The position numbers were made by a program, and so were the translations under genes. The notes beneath the pieces were generated by a model that was not told where the DNA came from, did not search any database, and saw only the letters and a program-made list of their open reading frames with translations. A stretch of 36,683 nt of DNA from a virus. This document shows positions 15,464-26,248 of this stretch, piece by piece (position 1 is the first letter of the stretch; the number at the start of each line of letters is the position of its first letter). The stretch is from IMG/VR virus record IMGVR_UViG_3300024516_000005, positions 1 to 36,683 of that record. One strand, 5' to 3'.

Positions 15464-15488
15464 CCATTAACTTAACTATCTGTACCGT

Positions 15489-17027
15489 ATGAATCAAATT
15501 AAACAAACAAACAAAGATATTATAAATATATGGTCTAAATCGCCTACTAAATTTATAAAAGCGATATGGTGATTAACGCCTCAGAAGATCCTTCCTAAAA
15601 ATAAGGATTTTTATTTGTCTGTATTAAAAAGAGCTGAAACAGATGATAATATCTTATGAGAATTAAAGAATGATATGTTTGAACCATTTAAAAAAGGTCA
15701 ACAGATAACATGGCAACAAGCATTAATTATAAGATCATTAGAAAGAGCTGTAAATTGAGAATGACGACGTAATATATCTATTAGAACATGACATGGTATA
15801 TGAAAATCAAATATAATGAGTAAAGTTATAATTTGGTTTCTTTTCTGTCATTATAAATCTAAGATATGATTAACTGCACCAGATGCACAAACACTTTACG
15901 ATGCTCTATTCTCAGAGGTAGGTAAAGCATTATGAGATATAAAGAAGGAGGAGATTAAATCAATGTTCGATAAGACAACAGATTATCTAAGAGTTGTATG
16001 AGCTGAGGATGATTGGTTTGCTCGTTGTAAAACAGGTAAGAAAGAAAATCCAGAAGCATTAGCTTGATTGCACGCAGATAATATTATGTTGATAGGAGAA
16101 GAAGCTTCATGAATACCAGAAGAGATATTTACATCATGACAATCAAATCTTACTTGAGATTTAAGTATATTTATATTGATATGAAATCCTCTTAGAAATA
16201 TAGGATTCTTTTATGAAACATTTGGCGATCCAGATTGGGCAAATTTACATTTTGATGGTGAACAAAGCCCTATTACATGAGATTATCCATCAAGGATATC
16301 TAAAAAGTATGGTAAAGATAGTGATGAATATAGAAGAAGAGTATGATGACATTTTCCAAGAGAGGATATACTTGACACGAAAGGTTATGTTCAATTAATA
16401 ATGAAAGATGATATAAAGAAACAAGCGTGACTTCACCTGTATTGAGAGAGAAAAATGTTATGAGTAGATTGTGCCTGAGCATGAAAAGACCTTACTACAT
16501 GGGTGTTAAGAGATAATATATGATCTGTTATAGTATGAAGTGAAAAGATAAGTGATCCACAGAGTATAGCAACCAAGACTCTTACATTAATGAAACATTT
16601 CTGAGTAGAGGCAAATGATGTTATTATTGATAATTTCTGAGCAGGAGCAAACGTATGAATGCTTTTAGCTAAGGTTTGATATATGCCAAGACCTATATAT
16701 GTGTGAGAGAAAAAAATATGAGGTAAGGAAATAATAGAGGATGGTCAAAAGATGTTAAATCTAAGATCATTACTTTATTGGAGAGCAAAAAAATGGATAG
16801 AATGATGAGGAATATTAGATGAAAATGAATCATGGAAAGAATTAGAACATATTAGATATAAAAGGAATCTAAATGATCAAATACAAATAATGAGTAAAGA
16901 AGAGATGAGAAAGGAATGATATAAAAGTCCTGATTTTGCAGATGCTCATAGTTTAACATTCATTGAAACAGATTTGAGTCCTAAAGATGATTGACCTATA
17001 AACTTTGATTATTCATGAGGATTATAA
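15489..17027 (+). CDS. terL: Terminase large subunit, 512 aa
   Basis: The Walker A loop R-T-G-H-G-I-G-K-S (residues 99-107) and Walker B M-L-I-G-E-E-A-S (200-207) define the packaging ATPase. The nuclease domain has the metal-binding acids D327 (G-V-D-C-A-G), D381 (I-I-D-N-F) and D485 (D-F-A-D-A-H). TGA encodes G101 and G105 of the ATP-binding loop, the clearest proof of the glycine code here. The protein pumps DNA into proheads and cuts it. It is of usual length and precedes the portal gene. Confidence 0.95.
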
Positions 17028-17031
17028 AAAC

Positions 17032-17059
17032 TTGCATTAATGCTTAATATCCGTATATT
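17032..17059 (+). promoter_or_regulatory. Promoter before portal (TTGCAT-N16-TATATT)
   Basis: TTGCAT (17032-17037), 16 bp, TATATT (17054-17059). The palindrome GCATTAATGC overlaps the -35 end. The leader contains ACACACATACACAA, like the AC-rich leaders at 13685 and 19011. Confidence 0.6.
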
Positions 17060-17103
17060 AAATACAACTACACACATACACAATTAAACTATAACTTAAG
17101 TTT

Positions 17104-19011
17104 ATGACTGTAAAACCAAGACTTCCGATTTCGGAAAGTGAGATAATCACACAAGTACAACAAGAAAGACAACTATGAGTTAATTATGTCGACCAAAAAA
17201 GACAACTATTCCTTGAAAGATTACAGTTATATACAAATATAGCAGAACAAGGTGGTAAATGAGATAAAGTATATGTAAGAGCTATTCGTTCTACTATGCT
17301 TACTTTAATGAGTCTGTACTATTCAGATGAAATCACAATCAATTTTGCTGGTAGACAGTTATGAGATGATGAATTAGCAGATAATTATAATAATCTTGCT
17401 GTTTTCGACTATGAAGAAATGAACATGGAGAAGTTAACTTATGATGTTCAATGGAATAGATTATTTTATTGAGTAGGTATAAGAATATTTGATCATTGGG
17501 ATGAAGTAAGAAATGTTCCTGTTTATAGATCAGTTGATCCTATTAGTTGGATTCCTGATCCATTAGGATATATAGACAATCATAGATTTCATTGATTTGA
17601 ACTAGAAGTATTAGATCATGATTTAACAACGGATATTTACTTTAATGTTGATAAAATACTTCCTTCTGAATCAGAAAGAGAAACAAGAAAAAGACAACAA
17701 CTTCAACAATCAAGACAATTAAATGGTGGAAGCTTACAAACAGACGCTCAACCTATTTATGGAATATATAATCATTATACAATCATAAAAGGTAAAAAGT
17801 ATTTAGTTACTTTAGCTAATGATCAAACTCTTCTTATTAGATTTGAGGAAGTTAAGCCAGTATATGAAGAAGAAAAGAAAGATGAATCACTCATTAAGTT
17901 TCCAGTTATACTTAATCATTATGAACCATTCAAAGATGATCCATTTGGTATATGTATTCCTGATTTATTAGAAGATAAACAAAGAATAGAACAATTATTC
18001 TTGAATTTAAATAGAATTAAAGCAGAACATGAGGCTTGGGGAGATACTTTCCTAGTTGATACATCTGCAATTAAGAATCTAAATGATTTAAGACAACACA
18101 CTCAAGGTCCTAAATATGTAAGAGCTGATCTTAGCAAAAATGCTAATCCTATTAGGGAAGTAGAAAGAGGAAGAATCAAACAAGACTCACTCAATATGGC
18201 TCAAATAATTAAAGCTCAATGAGCTGCTGATATTTGACTAGATGAAAGAGCTATAGGTTGAACTCCTGAAAGAGGGATAACTGCTACAGAGAATCAAAGA
18301 ATACAAAGAAACCAGAATGTTAAACTTGTTCTTAATAACAAAATTAACCAATGGGGTGAAAAAGATTTCTGGAGAAACTGGTTAAGAGCATATTATGAAT
18401 TTTTTCCATTCAATGGTGAGAAGAATATTATGTTACAAAACTCTTTCGGTAATGTAATACAATCAATTAAAAGAAAAGACATAGACACTTGAGCAAATAT
18501 TGATATTAAAATCATCAATAAGAGCGAAGATGAAGCATTAAAAGAACAAGAGAAAGCTGGTTTACTTGTCGTAGCTGATTTAGTATTAAATGATCCTACA
18601 TCTCCAATTATCAGTAAGACATTTGCAAAAAGAAGTATTGCAAAAGCTAATAGCTTAGATAAAGACAAAATATCTGTATTATTCCCTGCTAGTATTGAAG
18701 AAATGCAAGCAAAACTTGATCTTGAGTTACTCAATAGAGATATGGAAGTAGCTGATATAGAAGACCTTGAAGAAGATCATATGACTTATATCGTTGTTTA
18801 CGGTAAAGCAATGGATACAGATGCAAGAAATACAGCTATACAAGCAAGAAGAGAAGCATTTATATTAAGCTGACAAAGTAGAAAAGAACAAGTTCCTGAA
18901 CAATGAGGATGAGTTTTATGATCTACAGCAGCTCAGTTTACTAATGCAGCTATACAACAGTCATCAGGTTGACAGGAAGCAGCAAGTTTAGCAGATGTAA
19001 CTACTCAATAA
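17104..19011 (+). CDS. Portal protein, 635 aa
   Basis: Identified from position between TerL and scaffold/capsid, from size and from sequence style: an acidic/Gln-rich N-terminus, the segment Y-R-S-V-D-P-I-S-W-I-P-D-P and a helical Gln/Ala-rich C-terminal end. Portal proteins form the dodecameric ring through which DNA enters and leaves. About 14 glycines are TGA-coded against about 22 GGN. P22-like portals are similar in length. Confidence 0.75.
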
Positions 19012-19021
19012 CACACACATT

Positions 19022-19309
19022 ATGGTAAAAGCACAACAATTAACAGCAGAACAAAAGATTATATGAGATATGCAAAGATTACAAGCTTCTAAATGATGGA
19101 AGTATGTAATCAATGCTTTACAAGAAGATAAAGACCGTTTAATTAAACAACTTGTATATGATTTTAAATGAAAAGATATAGAAAAAGAATACAGTGAAGC
19201 TGATATTTGGAGGTATAGAATAGAACTTATAGAAGATTTAATCTTAATGCCGCAAAGAATTAAAGAAGAATATGATCCTGTTATAGATATAGACTCTCAA
19301 CGTATGTAG
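19022..19309 (+). CDS. Hypothetical head-region protein, 95 aa
   Basis: Helical protein between portal and scaffold-like genes, starting 10 bp after the portal stop in an ACACACAC context. Perhaps a head completion or portal-associated factor. No family recognised. Confidence 0.6.
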
Positions 19310-19310
19310 A

Positions 19311-19358
19311 GAGTACTCATTAAATAAATGACGATTTATCTAATGAGCAACTCTTTAT
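19311..19358 (+). terminator. Probable terminator between portal and capsid units
   Basis: GAGT-CTCATTA-ATAAA can pair with TTTAT-TAATGAG-ACTC (19311-19353) with small bulges around loop TGACGA; TTTATAT follows. The U tract is short, so it may give partial termination. Confidence 0.55.
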
Positions 19359-19405
19359 ATATCGCAGATTAAACTGCATAATAAATAATTTTTAATAAAG
19401 AAAAC

Positions 19406-19963
19406 ATGACACACGAAGATAGCCAAGACTCAGGCACAAATGAGAACGAAGTAGAAGAAGAAGTAATTGAAGAAACGACTGAGGATACTCAAGAAGATTC
19501 TGAAAATGAAACTAAGGCTGCTAAAAGTAAATCCAATGTACCTAAAATATTAGCAGAAAGAAATAAATACAAGGCAGAAGCTGAAAGATATAAATCTGAG
19601 GCTGAGTCTAAAGAATTTTCACAAGAGCAAGTTCAGGATATGATAAACGCTGCTATGGCAAATAGAGAAGCTGATAATCTCAAGAATCAAGAAAGAAATA
19701 ATTTCCTTGAGACTTATGGAGAAGAAAATCTATGAGCTGTAGACGCTGTATTACAAGAACATGAATCACTTTCTTATGAACAAGCTGCTACTATTGCAGG
19801 AATTGGGGTTACTAAACAAAGCAATCCTAATAAATATAGTTTTGCAGGAAATACTCCAGCCTCTATAAAGAAAGCTAAAACTACTCAAACTTTGTCCGAT
19901 GATGAATTAAGAGCAAGTCTAGTCGATCAATTCCAAGACGCTGGATATAGAAATGCACACTAA
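19406..19963 (+). CDS. Scaffold-like protein, 185 aa
   Basis: A very acidic Glu-rich N-terminus (residues 1-40), a coiled coil (about 50-110) and a short basic/polar C-terminus, immediately before the capsid gene, are the usual profile of phage scaffolding proteins. One TGA-Gly codon at 19733. It would shape the prohead and leave or be degraded on maturation. Confidence 0.75.
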
Positions 19964-20004
19964 TAAAATGGATTGTTAATTTATTAACAATAACCATTAT
20001 AATC

Positions 20005-20949
20005 ATGGCAACTACTACAACGTGAAATATAATGACTTCAGGTTCTTTATGAGAATTTATACAAAGAGAAGCCATTAGAAACTTTGAAGCATCTTTATTC
20101 TTCAAACAAACAGGTAAAATCGTTTCACTTCCTTTCGGAATGAATAAATATACTTTCCCAACAGTTGATAAGAAAGATGGAGCAGCTATTCAGTTAACAG
20201 AAGGTGTTACACCATCTGAAACTTCTTTCACATTAACAAATGTTGAAATTACTCTAGCTCAATTTGGTTCTTTCGCACTATTATCTGATGTTGTTATGAC
20301 TGACTCACCAGTTAATGCTGTTCAAGAAGCTGCATTTGAATTAGGAAGAGACCTTGCGAATAAAGCTGATGCTATTATTCAAGAAGCTATTGATGGAGGT
20401 ACTAATGTTATCTTTGTAGGTCAAACTTCAAGAGCTGCAATTACTGCTACTGACATTCTTACTGCTAGAGATTTAGCACAAGCAGTATCTGGACTTAAAG
20501 CTAATGATGCTCCATTCTTTGATGGACAATCATATGTTGCTATTATGCATCCTGATGTTGCATTTGATTTACAACAAGAAACAGGGACTGGTACATTTAT
20601 TGATTTAAATAAATTTACTGACGGTAATGCCATTAAACCTCTTAAAGGTGAAATGGGAACATTATTCGGTGCTAGAGTTGTTGCATCTTCAAATGTACAA
20701 TTCTTCGCTGATGCTGGTGCAGGTAGTGTAGATGTTTACCCTACTTACGTAGTTGGTAGAGATGCTTACGCAACTGTTATGGCTGGTGGAATGGAAACAT
20801 TCATAAATGGTCTAGGTAGTGAAGGTTCAGCAGATCCTTTACATCAAAGACTTTCTGTAGGTGGTAAAGTTAGACTAGCTTCTGCTATTCTAAAAGATGA
20901 TGCACTTTTCAGAATTGAATCATCTAGTTCATTAGGTGCTAACGTATAG
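20005..20949 (+). CDS. Major capsid protein, N4-gp56-like, 314 aa
   Basis: G-E-F-I-Q-R-E-A near residue 16, then P-F-G-M-N-K-Y-T-F-P, L-T-E-G-V-T-P, V-E-I-T-L-A-Q-F-G-S-F, L-S-D-V-V-M-T-D-S-P and G-R-D-L-A-N-K-A-D-A-I fit the N4-gp56 family of HK97-fold capsid proteins. It builds the icosahedral shell. Glycine use is striking: 29 GGN and only 2 TGA codons, both within the first 16 residues. A strong terminator follows. An ATTGTTAA/TTAACAAT hairpin (19972-19991) stands before the start. Confidence 0.85.
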
Positions 20950-20962
20950 TCACTTAACCATT

Positions 20963-20986
20963 AAGAGAGATTAACTCTCTCTTTTT
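20963..20986 (+). terminator. Intrinsic terminator after major capsid gene
   Basis: AAGAGAGA/TCTCTCTT with loop TTAAC and a run of T. It would set a high level of capsid transcript relative to downstream tail genes. Confidence 0.9.
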
Positions 20987-21045
20987 GCTTTATTTATCAA
21001 TACTGGTAGATAGAGCAGAGAGAATTTAATAATTAATTATTCATC

Positions 21046-21747
21046 ATGGATGTTAATACAGCTAGAGATTTATGAAGAACTTTAACACACACTGATTCTG
21101 ACCAGATAACAGATGCACAAGCATTACAATACTTAAATATTGTTTATCATAATATAGCAAATGCTATAATGGAAATAGATGAAGATTATTTCTGGGATAT
21201 ATTCACTACAAGTACTGTACTTGATCAAAATGAATATACTTTTTCTATTGCATCATCTACTTCTCCTTGAATGAAGAAAATACAAAGAATACAGATTAAA
21301 TGGGTTGCTACGGATGATTTTCAATCATTAATACCTTCTGATACTCTTGCAAGCTATCCAACCTCTACAGATAGAATAAATACTAATTTTTCTACTTCTG
21401 AAGGTTTCTTTGATATAAAAGATGGAAGTTATTTTATATATCCTGCTCCTGCTGAGGCTGTAACTGATTGAATAGAGGTACAGGCTACGACAACACTTGT
21501 TGATTTGATTGCATGAGGGGCTGAAACGACAGTATTTCCAAGAAATAGTGAATTAAGAGACTATCATCAATTACTTTCTATTTGAATGAAACAATACATA
21601 TATAGTCAACAAGGATTAACGAGTGATAAGAATGATTCTATTAATGAATATAAAGCAGCATTAGACGATATGCTTGAGACTGTTAAGGATAGATTCTTTA
21701 ATCCAGTTGTAGCAGTATTACCAAACTCAATAAATCTTAAAAACTAG
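21046..21747 (+). CDS. Head-tail adaptor protein, 233 aa
   Basis: N-terminal helices (A-R-D-L-G-R-T-L, A-L-Q-Y-L-N-I-V-Y-H) followed by a beta insertion and a C-terminal helical part, directly downstream of the capsid gene, match the common adaptor/connector layout of podovirus-like genomes (P22 gp4- or T7 gp11-like role). It would dock below the portal. Assigned by layout and position. Confidence 0.65.
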
Positions 21748-21750
21748 AAT

Positions 21751-23184
21751 ATGGCTAAAATAACTTATCAATGATTTGAAAAATGAATATCAATAGATGA
21801 CTATACTACAAAAGCTCATCAAGTTTTATTCAGTACTTGACTAGATTTAAACAGTGATACTTATTCGGTACAATTAGAAGCTAAACTCACAGAATGAATC
21901 ACTACTAACTGAAAAGATATGGAAGGTTGGTTTTATGTTGAAGATTCTGGATGAAATAGAACAGCAGTAGCAGCATGAGAATCATGACAAGTATATAAAG
22001 TTACATGAACTAATGACACTCCAGACTTTACATTTGCAGATGGTAGATTAGTACATAATACAATAAATGTATGAGGATTTGTTTATTATATAAGATGATC
22101 AACTTCAAGTGCAGTTCGTATAGGTAAAATGGATGAAAACAATACATGAATTACATGAGTTACAGAAACACTTTCTACTACATGAGATACGATCCCTACA
22201 TGAACATTAAGAAGTACATATCCTGTATACAATTTCAATGATGAGATACTACTGATTGGGATTTGATGAACATTAATGACACTAGATTCAAATGATGTTG
22301 TAATTAATTTTGAAATATTTTCAGATGCTATAGTGGGGATAGAAAAATCATGAAGCCAATTTAAAATATATTCAAGTAATTGACAAGTATCATTCTGGTC
22401 TTTTGGAGCTTCTAGTATAAATGAATCATACCAAGTCAATGATTTCATCAGATGATCAATAAACAGAGGTTGAGTAGACTTTATGGTGTCTGGTTTTAAT
22501 CCGGATCAAACTAATATAAGCTTAACTTCTTGATATCAAGCTCCTATTATCGCTTTTAAATATGATAGTGATAGGTTAACCGTACCAAAGTTTAAAACAG
22601 TAATGGACAGGCCTACTCAATTAGCTAGAATATGAGATACAATATATTTTACTAATGAAGATGACACTAATAATCAATCATTATGGAGTTATGGGAATAA
22701 ACAGAGAGCATTATGAGATGCTTTTCAAGAAATAGTACTTCCTCATCCTACAAATGGTAGAATAAAGAGTCTATTTGGATTTCAATGACCTTGATTAGAC
22801 ACTATACATATGGGCGTTATAATAAATGGTACAAGACAGATAGCAAAATATGAAATAGGTTGAACAAGGCAGACAACATGACATATGATATTAAATACTT
22901 TAGACTGATGAGATAGAACAGTTAAAAAGAAAATAAGAAGAATATTTGTTACTACGAGTTGAACTTCTACAGATAATCCTATAAAAATAAGCGCTAGTTA
23001 TAATCAATGAGCATTCGTAGATATAAGAACAATCACTTCAGGTTGAGATTCTACCAGAACTATAATTTCAGAACATACTGAAAGCTGGATTGACGTTAAC
23101 TTTAGAATAGATTTAACTGATTGATGAACTGGAACTCCTAAGTTTCATTGAATGAGAGTAGTTTATGATATAATTGAAGACTAA
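21751..23184 (+). CDS. Tail hub/needle-like beta-propeller protein, 477 aa
   Basis: Long beta-rich protein with repeated turns such as F-N-D-E-I-L-L-I-G-I-G-G-T, G-D-T-I-Y-F-T-N and W-S-Y-G-N, which look like propeller blades. It sits just after the adaptor, where podoviruses encode the tail tubular or stabilisation protein. Rich in TGA-Gly. Exact family not identified; could instead be a tail spike base. Confidence 0.55.
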
Positions 23185-23669
23185 TGGCAAAAGAAAAAGA
23201 ATTTAAACCAGATTTCCTTAAAGAAGAAAGCTTTGAATCTGATATACCATGATTATGACCTGAGATGCTTGATACTGATGCAAGTGTAAGATGAAGTTGA
23301 TCATGAAAAGTAGAAACTCTTACATTTACTAGAGCCTCTTCTGTATGAACATGAGATCAATCATTTACTTGATTTTCATTTACTCCTACTCATTATACAA
23401 TATTAGCGTGGAGAGACGCAACATGATTAGAGTGTATATCTCATGCTTGAATAGACGCTGATTGAACTCAATGGTGAACTAGTATAAGACCGAATTGAGC
23501 TTCTCAGATAGAAAGTGCTAATACAACAAGTGTATTTAGGGTATTCTTTACCAATGCTTGAGGTTGAGATACAAGAGCAACCCATGTAAGTTTAGATTCT
23601 GGTTGAATAACAGTTAATGTTGCTGCATCAGCTGAAAACATTAAACTTACTATAACTTGTTATTGATAG
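23184..23669 (+). CDS. Small beta-rich tail protein, 161 aa
   Basis: Starts in the TAATG overlap with the previous gene. The pattern S-V-G-T-G-D-Q-S-F-T-G-F-S-F-T-P-T-H-Y-T-I-L-A-W-R resembles the 'G-x-Q-x-I-x-G-x-G-F-x-P' beta domain common in phage tail or decoration proteins. Most glycines are TGA-coded. Confidence 0.55.
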
Positions 23670-23684
23670 AAAAATACATATACT
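23657..23684 (+). promoter_or_regulatory. Promoter before the 841-aa protein gene (TTGTTA-N16-TATACT)
   Basis: TTGTTA (23657-23662), 16 bp, TATACT (23679-23684). It overlaps the end of the preceding gene and leaves a leader of about 20 nt before the ATG at 23710. Confidence 0.7.
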
Positions 23685-23709
23685 TTAATTAATAACTCAC
23701 CTGAAAAAA

Positions 23710-26235
23710 ATGGTAGTAAAAGATAAAACATGAGCAGGAAGTCTTTTAGAAGAAGAAACTAAAAAAGTTACTTGAACTAGATGAACTGCTACATCAACAA
23801 CTCCTTTAATCAAAAGTACAGAAGTAATTGAAGAAGCTCCTATTGAAGAAGTCCAAATAGAAGAAACTGCTCCTTTACAAAGGCCAACAATAGAATGAGC
23901 TGAGCCTTTAATTAAAAGTACTGAGGTAGTTGAACCAGCTCCTATTGAAGAAGAAGTTCCAGTAGTAGAACCTACAGTTACTCCAAAGCCTTCTGTTAAA
24001 AGAACTAAAGTAGCTGCTGAAGAAGTTCCAGTAATGGAAAAACCTACTCCTATAGAATCAGCAGAAGATATCAAATCTAAACAATTAGATATTCAAGCAA
24101 AAGAAGATGATCAAATTACAAAGGATCAAGAAAAAACAATTAATTCTTTTACTTTAGCTGTTCAATCTGGTAACTTAGAAGAAGCAAGAGATTTAGCTAT
24201 TAAGAATCCTGATTTAAGAGGAGTATTTAATAGTTCTATCAGAGCTACATTATGAAATAAATCTAATGTAGAATTTTTTAGTAAATTCAATTGAGCTTCA
24301 AATGATGAAATGAAATCAGCTGCTGAATCAGGTGATCTTGTTGTATGAAGTAAACAATATAATCTATTACCAGAAGAACAAAGAAGAAGATTTGAACAAT
24401 TCAATAAATTAAACGCTTCTAAAAGAACTGATTTCGCATCAGACAACGCTAATATTATTTCATTAACAGATTTATGAGAAAAATCACAATGATTACCTAG
24501 TTTTGATTTAAGGGCTAAAATAGAAGAAGCAAGAAATAATCCTGAGTTACTTCAAACAAGAACAGACTTAGAATCACTACAAAATGAAATAAATGAGTTT
24601 GATGATGCTCTAGAATCATTAGAGGATGATATTATAGATACCAATCCTAAACTCCCTAGAAGTGCTATCCTTGCATTAGTATCTAGACAATCTAAAGATA
24701 TAATTAGAAATAAGAATACTAAAGTAAATCAATATAATGCTAAACTAGGTACTTATAAGGATTTAAAAAGTGATATTGATATGGAACTCAAAATATTACA
24801 ATTTGAATCATCACAAGAAAAAGAAATATATAAAACTAATCTTGCTATATTTGAAAAAAGAAGAGGTGAGATGAGAGAAGATGAAAAACTTGAATTTTTG
24901 GCAGAAAATAAAAAGATAGCAGCAGATAATCAATTAATAAGACAAAAAGAATTAGCTGAGTTTAATTCTAGTTTAAGAGAGAATAATAATACATGAGGTA
25001 AATATATAGATAATGGGAAATGAGATATAATTTATGTTAAGGATTGAAGGGAAGTAAGTGTTTTAACTTGATTATGAAAATCTGTATGAACTAGTGAGGA
25101 CGATAACTATTCTTATCAAATCAAAACTAATGAGGATGGCACTCATACTGTATTCTGATTACCTAAAAAAGGACAGAATATATTCCAACAAACATTTGGT
25201 GCTACATGAGAAGAGTCTACAAGCTGGATTAAATGAGTATGACAAGGGAATATAACTTCTTATTGATGATCTCATGATAGATTTGAATGATTAGATATAG
25301 ACGGTAATATATGAGACCCTGTATCTCTTCCAATATGAGGAAAAGTTAAAACTATGGTTAATCATCCTTTATATTGAAGAACAATGATAATCTCTACTGA
25401 GGATTGATGAGAAATAAGATTCTCTCATATGGATGAGTTTTTTATTAAAGTTTGAGAAACACTTACTAAGTGAAGTATTATATGAACTATAGGTAATACA
25501 GGTAATGTGCTTAAATTAGATTGAAATAAACCAAGTGCAGCAGAATTAAAAGCATGATTTGGTTCTCACTTAGATATTGTTAGTAAAGATTCAGATGGAA
25601 AAACGAGAAGTGCTAAACAAACTGAAGAATATCTTAATAATCTAGGTATAGAAAAAAAAGAGGTTAGCGATAAACTCTCAAGAGATCAGCAAATTTTCTT
25701 TAATCAACAACAAACTAAGTTTAAATCAGACCCACAAGTAAAAGCATTTGAATCTGCGTTAGCTTCTGGTTGAGACTTAATCAGATCTTTAGATTCTGTT
25801 AGCTGACCATGAGATGTTGCTGCTATATTCCAATTTATGAAAACTCTTGACCCTGCTTCTGTAGTAAGAGAAAGTGAATTTGCAGTTGCTGCTAATACAG
25901 CATGAGTTACAGCTAAGCCATGACTACTATTATGAAGAATATCAGAAGGTCTATTATTAAACGATATACAAAGAAAAGAATTTTGAAGACTTGCATTTGA
26001 ATTTATTAAGAATAAAGGTAAGTTATATGATATAAAATATGATGATATGGCTAGAGTTCTCGCAAATTCTGATATATGATGAACAAATCTACCAACTAGA
26101 ATAACAGACTTAATATGAGATTTCAAAACTAATGATATAAAAGAGATTAGCTGAAATAAGACTTATACATCTAATACTTGATTTCAGTGGGATTCTACAT
26201 GAATAAAAGATACACAAAATAGCTTCTTTAAATAA
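23710..26235 (+). CDS. Large virion protein with degenerate M23 peptidase domain, 841 aa
   Basis: The N-terminal 110 residues are a Pro/Glu-rich linker with two imperfect P-L-I-K-S-T-E-V repeats. A long coiled coil spans about residues 240-430. A LytM/M23-like domain follows at about 510-640: F-E-G-L-D (D529), G-D-P-V-S-L-P-I-G-G-K-V, R-F-S-H-M-D (H573), G-x-x-I-G-T-I-G-N-T-G and G-S-H-L-D (H620). The usual first His ligand is Phe here, with H522 three residues before it, and the final HxH is H-L-D. A helical C-terminal part (650-841) completes it. Likely ejected with DNA or part of the tail, loosening peptidoglycan at entry. Confidence 0.7.
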
Positions 26236-26248
26236 TAAATATATAAAC

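Noticed and set aside
19972-20003. Promoter directly upstream of the capsid gene
   Set aside because: TATAAT (19998-20003) is present but TTGTTA is 18 bp away and the start would fall inside the coding sequence, so a leaderless transcript would be required.
20140-20949. 269-codon frame as the full capsid gene
   Set aside because: The frame continues upstream in phase through two TGA codons to an ATG at 20005 and gains the N-terminal arm expected of the capsid family, so the shorter version is only a standard-code artefact.
20985-21012. Promoter after the capsid terminator (TTGCTT-N16-TAGATA)
   Set aside because: Spacing fits the genome's rule, but the -10 box matches the consensus at only three positions.
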